64,000 nucleotides of DNA from DASRHD01 sp035485575 (GTDB lineage Bacteria; Verrucomicrobiota; Verrucomicrobiia; Opitutales; Opitutaceae): NCBI GenBank assembly GCA_035485575.1, contig DATHNW010000017.1:1-64000 (forward strand). The letters are read 5' to 3'. Positions within the stretch are counted from its first letter, which is position 1; every line of letters begins with the position of its first letter. Below are positions 42,653 through 50,172 of this stretch, one piece after another. The translations under genes were made by a program, and so were the position numbers. Under the pieces are notes generated by a model. The model was not told where the DNA came from and did no database searches. It was given only the letters and a program-made list of their open reading frames with translations.

Positions 42653-43528
42653 TCAAACCGGAGTGCGCTCCCAGCAATGCAGGTCGCGGGTGATGATTTC
42701 CCGCACATCGGTGAGCGTAATGCCGACGGCGGCGAGCTTGGAGGAGTCCATGACGCAATTGGAGCGGGGGGTTTTGGCCGCCGTGTGCATGAACTCGTCC
42801 TCGTCCTTGAAGAAGACGAATTCCTTCCGGCAGACGCCGCTTTGCTTGATCAGCTCGACGACATCATGGGTGGTGACGAAGCCGGGATTGGTGACGTTGT
42901 AGGTGCCGAAAGGCACGCGCTTTTCCCAGCAGGCGAAGGTGGCCGCGACAAATTCGTGCAGTTCGGAAATGCTGTTGGTTGCCTCCAGCAGGCGCGCATA
43001 GCGCATGAGCTTGGTGAGGTAGTTGCGCGGATTGTCGACGTGATCGAAAGGAATGCGCAGGCGCCAGATGTAGACATTGGGCTGGCCGGCGAGAACCTCC
43101 TCGCCCAGGGCCTTGGTGCCGCTGTAGAAACTGCACGGCGGCGAGCGGAAGGTGAAGTTGGGCGGGTCGTTTTCGGTGAAGCCCTTGCCGTCGGGGCGGG
43201 CGCCGGTGTAAATGCAGCCGGACGAGACATGGCCCCACGGCACGCCGGCATCGGCGCAGGCTTGGGCGACGAAGCCGGGGAAAACGGCATTGCCGAAGAG
43301 GCATTCGGCCTTGTGGAGCTCGCAGGCGTCCACATTGGGCTTGCCGGTGTAGCCGGCGGCATTGATGAGAAAATCCGGCTTGTCGCGGCGCAGGGCGGCG
43401 GCGAGCAGCGCGGGTTGAGTGTAGTCGAGCTCAGCGCGGCGCAGGTTGCGAAAGGGAATGCCCTTGTGTGCAAGCAATGCCTGATAAGCCTGACCGATAT
43501 AACCGGAGCCTCCGAGCAGATAAATCAT
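42653..43528 (-). CDS. NRS/ER-like bifunctional epimerase-reductase, probable dTDP-rhamnose synthase
   Basis: A 291-residue SDR of the RmlD superfamily. Its closest remembered pattern is the plant NRS/ER enzyme (UDP-4-keto-6-deoxyglucose 3,5-epimerase and 4-reductase). The shared stretches are NAAGYTGKPNVDACELHKAE, DNPRNYLTKLMRYARLL, YNVTNPGFVTTHDV and TPRSNCVMDSSKL. The cofactor loop is LLGGSGYIGQAY and the catalytic pair is YSGTKALGEEVL. Position right before rfbB-rfbA points to dTDP-rhamnose synthesis. No rfbC-type epimerase is present in the window, which a bifunctional enzyme would explain. The start is ATG at 43528. Confidence 0.78.
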   Translation of the reverse strand: MIYLLGGSGYIGQAYQALLAHKGIPFRNLRRAELDYTQPALLAAALRRDKPDFLINAAGYTGKPNVDACELHKAECLFGNAVFPGFVAQACADAGVPWGHVSSGCIYTGARPDGKGFTENDPPNFTFRSPPCSFYSGTKALGEEVLAGQPNVYIWRLRIPFDHVDNPRNYLTKLMRYARLLEATNSISELHEFVAATFACWEKRVPFGTYNVTNPGFVTTHDVVELIKQSGVCRKEFVFFKDEDEFMHTAAKTPRSNCVMDSSKLAAVGITLTDVREIITRDLHCWERTPV

Positions 43529-43667
43529 GGAAACCCAATGAAGCGGAGAGCGCGGCGGCGAACAAGGTGTTTTTATTACACGGTGCGCGTCGCGGCTTAC
43601 TTGCGCTGGGAGTCGAGAGACAAAAATGGCCCGAGTTGGCTGCTTTCCCGTGCAATGGGACTGTCCC

Positions 43668-44729
43668 TCACATAGTCTGGCGATGTTGCCATGCCTCGAC
43701 GATCTGGCGGATGGTTTCCTCCAGGCCCACGGTAATGTCCCATCCGGGATAGTGGGCGCGCATTTTCCTCAAGTCGGAGTAATAGCAGATATGGTCACCA
43801 ATCCGGTTTTGGTCGCTATAGGCATGGATTTGGGTCTTGCCGGTGATTTTCTCGGTGAACTTGAACGCCTCGAGGATGGAGCAGGAATTGGCCTTGCCGC
43901 CGCCGAGATTGTAAACCTCGCCCGCGCGCGGGGCCGCGGCGAACGCGGCCATAAAGCGGGCGACATCGAGGGAGTGGATGTTATCGCGCACCTGCTTTCC
44001 TTTATATCCAAATATGCGATACTCTCGGCCCTCTAGGTTGCATTTCACGAGGTAGCTGAGGAAGCCGTGCAGCTCGACGCCGCTGTGGTTCGGGCCGGTG
44101 AGGCAGCCGCCGCGCAGGCAGCAGGTGGGTAGGTTGAAGTACCGGCCATATTCCTGCACCATGACGTCGGCCGCGACCTTGGAGGCGCCAAAGAGCGAGT
44201 GCTTCGACTGGTCGATGGTGAAGGTTTCCGGAATGCCCTGCTCGTAAAGTTTGCCGGCATAATCCCAGCGCGTTTCCAGCTCCTTGAGAGGGATGGCATT
44301 GGGTGCGTCGCCATAAACCTTGTTCGTGCTCATGTGCACAAAAGGTGACTCGGGGCAGGCCTGGCGCGCAGCTTCAAGGAGGTTGAGCGTGCCGACGGCA
44401 TTGGTGTCGAAATCGTCAAACGGGATGGCCGCGGCACGATCGTGGGAAGGCTGGGCGGCAGCATGAACGATGACAGAGGGCTGCAATTTCCTGACCAGGT
44501 CGAGCACGCTGGCGCGGTCGCGGATGTCGAGCTCGTGATGGACAAAGCCCTTGAGCTCATTTTGCAGGCGCTGCTGGTTCCAGCGTGTATCGCCGTGTGG
44601 CCCGAAAAAGACGGCCCGCTGGTTGTTGTCCACGCCATGAACCATGTAACCGAGTTCGGATGCGAAGTAGGTGCAGACTTCGGAGCCGATGAGGCCGGAA
44701 GAGCCGGTGACGAGGAGGATTTTGGCCAT
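43668..44729 (-). CDS. CDP-paratose 2-epimerase-like nucleotide-sugar epimerase
   Basis: A 353-residue extended SDR resembling RfbE/tyvelose epimerase. It has LLVTGSSGLIGSE, HAAAQPSHDRAA, STNKVYGDAPN and FGYKGKQVRDNIHSLDVAR. The place of the catalytic Tyr-x3-Lys reads SLFGASK, with Phe instead of Tyr. Genes for making CDP-paratose are not seen here, so the substrate may be another nucleotide sugar. The start is ATG at 44729. It lies 23 bases downstream of the GT2 gene at 44753, in the same direction. Confidence 0.78.
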   Translation of the reverse strand: MAKILLVTGSSGLIGSEVCTYFASELGYMVHGVDNNQRAVFFGPHGDTRWNQQRLQNELKGFVHHELDIRDRASVLDLVRKLQPSVIVHAAAQPSHDRAAAIPFDDFDTNAVGTLNLLEAARQACPESPFVHMSTNKVYGDAPNAIPLKELETRWDYAGKLYEQGIPETFTIDQSKHSLFGASKVAADVMVQEYGRYFNLPTCCLRGGCLTGPNHSGVELHGFLSYLVKCNLEGREYRIFGYKGKQVRDNIHSLDVARFMAAFAAAPRAGEVYNLGGGKANSCSILEAFKFTEKITGKTQIHAYSDQNRIGDHICYYSDLRKMRAHYPGWDITVGLEETIRQIVEAWQHRQTM

Positions 44730-44752
44730 GATAGAGGGAGGAGGACGGTAGG

Positions 44753-45502
44753 CTAATCTAGAGGTCCAAATCGGGCTTTGGCCCAGGCCCGGATCCAAGT
44801 TACCGGATCGCGAAACATGCGGATTTTTTTACCCTCCTTGAAGGAGCGTGAGCGGTAATGGACGGGGACTTCAATCGGTTTATAGCCCTTGCGCACAAGT
44901 TTGATCAGCAACTCCCAGTCAAAGTCGAAGCGATTGCATTCGAAAGTAAGGCCGTGCAGGCAGTCGCGGCGGAAGACCTTGTACATGGTGAAAGGATCCT
45001 TCAGCCAGATCCCAAGAGAGGCATTGATGAGCAGAGTAAAGCCTGTATGCGCGGCATTGAATATGAGCGCCTGCAATGGGTGATCCGTGAACTGGCGGAT
45101 TTTCCACCCGGAGTCACCATGCCGCGATCCCAACACAAACATCGCTGCGCCGGTTGTGACGGGAGCGAGCAGCGATTCATAATCATCGAGGCTGTATTCG
45201 AGATCCGCATCCTGGATGAGCAGGATATCGCCGGCAGCCTGGGCAAAACCGGCACGCACGGCGTGGCCTTTGCCGCGCGGGATCTCCTCCAGGATGAGCT
45301 TTACGCGCGGATGATCGCGGTAGCCAAGCACTACGGCGCGGGTGCCATCCGTGGAATTACTTTCAACGATGATAATCTCAAGCGCCCAGCCGGGAATGGC
45401 TTTTGCGACGATGGCGTCGAGCGCCTGCCGGGCCGTGGTAATTTCGTTGTAGACCGGCACCACGACTGAAAGCAAACGCGGCTTATCCGGGGCTAAGATC
45501 AT
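44753..45502 (-). CDS. GT2 glycosyltransferase (polyprenyl-phosphate sugar synthase-like)
   Basis: A 249-residue GT-A enzyme. LSVVVPVYNEITTARQAL opens it, IPRGKGHAVRAGFAQAAGD and IQDADLEYSLDDYE carry the donor and metal sites, and FTMYKVFRRDCLHGL is typical of dolichyl-phosphate-mannose synthase-like enzymes. No membrane anchor is visible. The start is ATG at 45502. It is a paralog of the enzyme at 37172 and heads a minus-strand run that continues with the epimerase. Confidence 0.85.
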   Translation of the reverse strand: MILAPDKPRLLSVVVPVYNEITTARQALDAIVAKAIPGWALEIIIVESNSTDGTRAVVLGYRDHPRVKLILEEIPRGKGHAVRAGFAQAAGDILLIQDADLEYSLDDYESLLAPVTTGAAMFVLGSRHGDSGWKIRQFTDHPLQALIFNAAHTGFTLLINASLGIWLKDPFTMYKVFRRDCLHGLTFECNRFDFDWELLIKLVRKGYKPIEVPVHYRSRSFKEGKKIRMFRDPVTWIRAWAKARFGPLD

Positions 45503-45709
45503 GAGAAACGGGGTGAGCGATTGAGCGAGGGCACATTTGCATACATGTCCAAGCCATGGGCCAGCCGCCACGTGGCCCCAAGACGCATGCCGTGGCTGGA
45601 TCACGATGTCAGGCGAGGGGAGGAAGGCCGTCAAGTCTGCGGTGTTTCGAAAGTTGCCAATTTCGCGTGACAATCTCGGTCCGCGGCGGAAATGTTCCCT
45701 TGGTTTCTG

Positions 45710-45741
45710 TTGCGTGCCATCCCGGTAGTTTTGCTTATAAT
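45710..45741 (+). promoter_or_regulatory. candidate promoter of the 45.8-50.2 kb plus-strand operon
   Basis: A perfect TATAAT lies at 45736-45741, 29 bases before the ATG of the epimerase gene. The best -35 candidate is TTGCGT at 45710-45715, with a long 20-base spacer. The region is divergent, with the GT2 gene at 44753 starting on the other side, so a promoter is expected here. Confidence 0.45.
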
Positions 45742-45770
45742 CACGCAGGGCTTTCAGACCAAATCACATT

Positions 45771-46733
45771 ATGCGGACTGTTTTTGTCAGCGGGGGCGCC
45801 GGTTTTATCGGCAGTCATCTAGCGAAGCGTTTGTTGTCGATCAATGACGTCGCCAAGCTGGTCATCTATGATAATTTTTCATCCGGAACGCGGCGCCATC
45901 TTCAGGACGTACAGGGCGATAAACGGGTGCAGATCGTTGAAGGAGACCTCAAGGATCTGGCCAAGGTGACGGCTGCGATGATGGGCAGCGACACGGTTTT
46001 TCATCTGGCGGCAAACCCCGACATCGCCAAGGCTGTTACGCAGCCTGACATTGATTTTTGGGAGGGCACCTATCTTTTGCAGAACGTGCTCGAGGCGATG
46101 CGGGTGAATAATGTGCGCCGTTTGCTCTACATGTCCGGCAGCGGGATTTACGGCGAAAATGCACAAGTGGCATTTCCGGAGAATTATGGCCCATGCATGC
46201 CGATTTCAACTTATGGCGCGAGCAAGCTGGCTTGCGAGGCCCTGATTTGCGCCTACTGCCACATGTTTGGGCTCATGGCTCGCGCCTTCCGCTTTGCTAA
46301 CGTCGTGGGGCCGCGCCAGACCCACGGTGTGGGCTATGATTTTGTCCGTCGGCTCAAAAATGATTCCGCGCAGCTGCGCATTCTCGGTGATGGTTCGCAG
46401 AGCAAGAGTTACATCCATGTGGATGATATCCTTGAGGCGGTCCTAATTGCGAATGAGCGCTGTGCGGAGCGTTATGATGTGTTCAACGTGGCCACCGATG
46501 ATTACATCACGGTGAAGGAAATCGCCGATCTGGCCGTGCAGGTGAGCCGACTCGAACCGGGAGGGGTGCGTTATGATTTTACGGGTGGCGACCGTGGCTG
46601 GAAAGGCGACGTGCCCATCGTGCGTTTTGATTGCACCAAGATAAAATCCCTCGGTTGGCGATGCGGGCGCACGTCGGCGGAGGCAGTCCGCGATGCCATG
46701 GTCGCAATGCGTGAAGAGATTGCCCATGCCTGA
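45771..46733 (+). CDS. NAD-dependent nucleotide-sugar epimerase
   Basis: A 320-residue extended SDR. VFVSGGAGFIGSHLAKRL is the NAD loop, STYGASKLACEALI holds the catalytic Tyr and Lys, and YDFTGGDRGWKGDVPIV is a C-terminal signature shared with the enzyme at the right edge of the window. It belongs to the UDP-glucose 4-epimerase-like group; the substrate is unknown. It heads a plus-strand operon and overlaps the next gene by eight bases. Confidence 0.85.
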   Translation: MRTVFVSGGAGFIGSHLAKRLLSINDVAKLVIYDNFSSGTRRHLQDVQGDKRVQIVEGDLKDLAKVTAAMMGSDTVFHLAANPDIAKAVTQPDIDFWEGTYLLQNVLEAMRVNNVRRLLYMSGSGIYGENAQVAFPENYGPCMPISTYGASKLACEALICAYCHMFGLMARAFRFANVVGPRQTHGVGYDFVRRLKNDSAQLRILGDGSQSKSYIHVDDILEAVLIANERCAERYDVFNVATDDYITVKEIADLAVQVSRLEPGGVRYDFTGGDRGWKGDVPIVRFDCTKIKSLGWRCGRTSAEAVRDAMVAMREEIAHA

Positions 46734-47940
46734 GCCGGTTTCCGCCCCGCGCGCGATCGAGCATCTGTTGCCGCCCGGTTTGCATCCCAGCCCGGTGGAA
46801 CTGAGCTTGGTTGTGCCTTCGCTCAACGAAGCAATCACGGTTGGCGAATTTGTCGATTGGTGTCATGAAGGCCTGACGCGGGCCGAGGTAAGCGGCCAGA
46901 TTCTGATTGTGGATAGTTCCACAGATGAGACGCCGGACATCGTGCTTGCCCATGGCGGCGAGGTGCTGCGTGTGCCCAAGCGGGGCCTGGGCCGCGCCTA
47001 TATCGATGCGATGCCCTACATTCGCGGAAAATGGATCGTGATGGGTGATGCGGATCTGACCTATGATTTCCGTGAACTGGTGCCATTTGTGAAAGAATTT
47101 CACCGTGGCGGGGAGTTCGTCATGGGCAGCCGTTTCCGGGGCAGCATTGAAGCGGGCGCGATGCCGCCGCTGCACCAGTATTTTGGCACGCCGCTGACGA
47201 CACGGATACTCAATCTGATCTATGGCAGCCGCTATACGGACATTCATTGCGGCATGCGCGGCCTGACCCGCGAGGCTATGGCAAGGATCGATCTGAAATC
47301 GCAATCTTGGGAATATGCCTCGGAGATGGTTTTAAAGGCGGCCCGCCTTGAGCTGCGCATCGCCGAAGTCCCGGTGAAGTTTTACAAGGATCGTGAGGGA
47401 AGAATCAGCCACCATCGCCGGCTGGGCTGGCTATCCCCTTGGATTGCAGGCTGGCTGAACCTTAAGGTGATGCTTGTCTATTCGCCGGATTCATTTCTGC
47501 TCAAACCGGGCTTTGCCCTGCTGGGTGTGGGGTTATTGTTTTCCTTTTTGCTGGGTTTCGGGCCCATCACGATTGGAGGCATCGGGTTCAATCTTTATTG
47601 GATGCTTTTCGGCATGACCTGCACGACCCTCGGCTACAGCTGCATTCAGATTGGCGTGGTGGCGCGCATCATGCACGGTCTGCGCTCCGGCATCGCGGCG
47701 ACCATGCAGCGAACCCTGACTTACAACCGGGGAATGCTGATGGCCGGTCTCTGTATCGGGGTGGGCCTGTCGCTGGTGGGGACGCTGGTCTGGCGTTACG
47801 TGGAAGAGGGGCTGAAGCTGGCGCAGATCTCCTATCCAGCCATTCTGGGATTGCTGCTCATCATCCTCGGGTTTCAAACTTTTGGATTCACCCTCCTGCT
47901 GGAAATGTCCCAGCGGGTTGTGGCCAGACAGGACGCATGA
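46726..47940 (+). CDS. GT2 glycosyltransferase with C-terminal membrane domain
   Basis: A 404-residue protein. A GT-A domain fills about 1-250 (LSLVVPSLNEAITVGEF, IVDSSTDETPDI, GDADLTYDFREL). Four hydrophobic segments follow at about 255-400 (ALLGVGLLFSFLLGF onwards). This resembles polyprenyl-phosphate glycosyltransferases with a membrane anchor. The start is ATG at 46726, overlapping the epimerase gene. Its stop overlaps the methyltransferase start (ATGA). Confidence 0.85.
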   Translation: MPEPVSAPRAIEHLLPPGLHPSPVELSLVVPSLNEAITVGEFVDWCHEGLTRAEVSGQILIVDSSTDETPDIVLAHGGEVLRVPKRGLGRAYIDAMPYIRGKWIVMGDADLTYDFRELVPFVKEFHRGGEFVMGSRFRGSIEAGAMPPLHQYFGTPLTTRILNLIYGSRYTDIHCGMRGLTREAMARIDLKSQSWEYASEMVLKAARLELRIAEVPVKFYKDREGRISHHRRLGWLSPWIAGWLNLKVMLVYSPDSFLLKPGFALLGVGLLFSFLLGFGPITIGGIGFNLYWMLFGMTCTTLGYSCIQIGVVARIMHGLRSGIAATMQRTLTYNRGMLMAGLCIGVGLSLVGTLVWRYVEEGLKLAQISYPAILGLLLIILGFQTFGFTLLLEMSQRVVARQDA

Positions 47941-48557
47941 ACAATCGCTCGACCGAAGCTTATGGCCAGCATGGGGTCACGTGGGTGGATCGTTGCGGAG
48001 TATGGCTTTCCCAGCGGGCTATCCGCCGCTGGCTGCCGCCGCGCAGCGACCTTGAGGTGCTGGAACTCGGCTGTGGTTATCGCGCCACACAGTTGCTGGC
48101 GTTGCGCGACCGGCTGAAGCACGGGACGGGAGTCGATTTTCATCTTGCGCCGGAACTGTGCCAGACGGCCGGCTTTTCGTTTCACGAGGGATCCATCGAG
48201 GAGATTCTGCCCGGCTTGGCCGGCCGCACCTATGATGTCGTGCTGCTGATTTCTGTTTTGGAGCACCTGCACGAGCCGCAGGCGGCCATTGAAGCAGCCG
48301 GGCGGCTTCTCCGGCCGGGCGGCTCGCTGCTCATCAACGTGCCCACGTGGAGGGGAAAACATTTTCTGGAATTTTCGGCGTTCCGGCTCGGCCTCAGCCC
48401 CCAGGTGGAAATGGACGACCACAAGATGTACTACGGCAAAAAAGACCTTTGGCCTCTCCTCGTTCGCGCTGGATTTAAGCCGAGCCGGATCCGGCTTTTC
48501 TACCACAAGTTCGGCCTGAATCTTTTTGCCACCGCTATCAAATCAGGCAATCTTTAA
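47937..48557 (+). CDS. class I SAM-dependent methyltransferase
   Basis: A 206-residue protein with motif I VLELGCGYRATQLLA near residue 40 and a conserved ISVLEHLHEPQAAI near 105. Methyltransferases of this form act on sugars or lipids in glycan clusters; the substrate is not known. The ATG overlaps the upstream stop by ATGA. Confidence 0.82.
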   Translation: MNNRSTEAYGQHGVTWVDRCGVWLSQRAIRRWLPPRSDLEVLELGCGYRATQLLALRDRLKHGTGVDFHLAPELCQTAGFSFHEGSIEEILPGLAGRTYDVVLLISVLEHLHEPQAAIEAAGRLLRPGGSLLINVPTWRGKHFLEFSAFRLGLSPQVEMDDHKMYYGKKDLWPLLVRAGFKPSRIRLFYHKFGLNLFATAIKSGNL

Positions 48558-48571
48558 CGGATTGTAATTAA

Positions 48572-49351
48572 ATGAACCTCTTTCGCCTGCTTCGTTCGCT
48601 TCTGCCGAATGAATTGAAAATTCCGAGAACCCCAGCGCAAAAAATCCTGGCTGCGATTGGTTATTTTCACTTTCGCACGCGTCTGGCCAATAGAGGAGCC
48701 TCTATTCCCGATATTGATCTTTACCGGCCCTTGTTTTCCCCGTGGGAGGGTCAGGCTGATTTCAAACGATACTATGATCAAGTTCGCCCCCATACCATGG
48801 TCAGCCCGGAGCGTTGCTGGATTTTGCTTCAGGTGATGCGCCAGGCCCTCGCTCTGCAAGGGCACTTTGCTGAATTCGGCGTTTTTCGCGGTGGGACGGC
48901 GTTGCTTACTGCAGAGGTTCTGCGTGACGCCCATGACAACCGTCCTCTGCATTTATTCGACAGTTTCGCCGGCATGCCCGCGACTTCGACCGGCGAGTTT
49001 TTCGCCAAAGGCGATTTTGGGCAAACCTCCGAGGCTGCGGTTCGCAGCCTGGTTGCTCCGACCGGGGTCAATGTCACTATTCACGCAGGCTACATGCCCG
49101 GCACTTTTCAGAACACCGGCATTTCCCAGCTGGCCTACGCGCATGTTGATGTGGACCTTTATCAAAGCGTTTTGGACTGCATTGAATTTGTTCACCCCAG
49201 ATTGGTCGCTGGAGGAATAATGGTTTTCGATGATTATGGTTTTCCCGCGACGTCGCGCGCACGCGAGGCGGTAGACAAAGCATTTTCCCTATTGCCTGAA
49301 AACCCGATTTATCTGCCTACCGGGCAGGCCATGGTGATCAAACTGCCATGA
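48572..49351 (+). CDS. TylF/MycF-type O-methyltransferase
   Basis: A 259-residue protein of the macrocin-O-methyltransferase family. FAEFGVFRGGTALLTAEVLR gives the SAM loop, HLFDSFAGMP follows, and AYAHVDVDLYQSVLDCIEF contains the metal-binding aspartates. Members methylate sugar hydroxyls, mostly in natural-product sugars and in surface polysaccharides. It probably decorates a sugar of the polymer made here. It starts 14 bases after the preceding methyltransferase gene. Confidence 0.86.
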   Translation: MNLFRLLRSLLPNELKIPRTPAQKILAAIGYFHFRTRLANRGASIPDIDLYRPLFSPWEGQADFKRYYDQVRPHTMVSPERCWILLQVMRQALALQGHFAEFGVFRGGTALLTAEVLRDAHDNRPLHLFDSFAGMPATSTGEFFAKGDFGQTSEAAVRSLVAPTGVNVTIHAGYMPGTFQNTGISQLAYAHVDVDLYQSVLDCIEFVHPRLVAGGIMVFDDYGFPATSRAREAVDKAFSLLPENPIYLPTGQAMVIKLP

Positions 49352-49389
49352 TTGTGCATAGACTAGCTTTCTAAAGAGCGGAAAAGCTC

Positions 49390-50157
49390 ATGCCTGAACA
49401 CGACGATTGGGATCAGCACTGGGATCGCTATGCCGTGGCCGCCAGTCGGAATCCGGCGCAGCAGATGCGGCATGCCTTGATCACGAAGCTGTTGCTCCAT
49501 GAGGTGACGGGCAGTCCGGCCCGAATACTGGACATTGGCAGCGGCCAAGGTGACTTGATGGCGAAACTGCGCCCCCTCCTGCCGCAGGCCACGCTGCTCG
49601 GCTTTGAGTTAAGCAAGAGCGGCGTGGCGATTTCACGGAAAAAAGTGCCAGATGCGGCTTTTGTGGCCGCGGATCTGTTCCAGCCGCCGGCGGAATTTGA
49701 AAATTACAAAAATTGGGCAACGGACGCCATCTGTTCGGAAGTGCTGGAACATGTAGATTCGCCCACGGCGTTTTTGCAGGCCGTCCGGCCTTATCTCGCC
49801 GACAGTGCCCGGCTCATTGTCACGGTGCCCGGCGGCCCGATGTCAGCCTTCGATCATCACATTGGTCACCGCCAACATTTCACGCGAAATTCCATTGGTC
49901 TCGTGCTGCAAGAAGCGGGATTTACGGTTGAGCGAGTTTACCTGAGCGGATTTCCATTTTTCAACTTGTACCGCCGGGTGGTGATTGCGCGCGGCGAGAA
50001 ACTGGCGGCGGATGTTGACGGGGACTACCGTGGTTTTTCCGCGCGATTGGCGGCTGCGGTGATGGCCGTTTTTCGCGGACTTTTCCGGCTGAACCTGATG
50101 GATTCGCCTTTCGGCTGGCAAGTGGTGGCCGTTGCCCGGAAAAACGGTTCAGACTGA
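49390..50157 (+). CDS. class I SAM-dependent methyltransferase
   Basis: A 255-residue protein with motif I ILDIGSGQGDLMAKLRP near residue 41 and the later strand CSEVLEHVDSPTAFL. Two or three hydrophobic stretches near the C-terminus (FPFFNLYRRVV, LAAAVMAVFRGLFRLNL) hint at membrane contact. The specificity is unknown. It is the last gene of the plus-strand operon and converges on the membrane protein gene at 50173. Confidence 0.82.
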   Translation: MPEHDDWDQHWDRYAVAASRNPAQQMRHALITKLLLHEVTGSPARILDIGSGQGDLMAKLRPLLPQATLLGFELSKSGVAISRKKVPDAAFVAADLFQPPAEFENYKNWATDAICSEVLEHVDSPTAFLQAVRPYLADSARLIVTVPGGPMSAFDHHIGHRQHFTRNSIGLVLQEAGFTVERVYLSGFPFFNLYRRVVIARGEKLAADVDGDYRGFSARLAAAVMAVFRGLFRLNLMDSPFGWQVVAVARKNGSD

Positions 50158-50172
50158 ACCCGCCCGGATGGC

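Noticed and set aside
50146..50160. Hairpin GGTTCAGACTGAACC at the end of the methyltransferase gene as a terminator
   Set aside because: The stem is only five usable pairs and no T-run follows.
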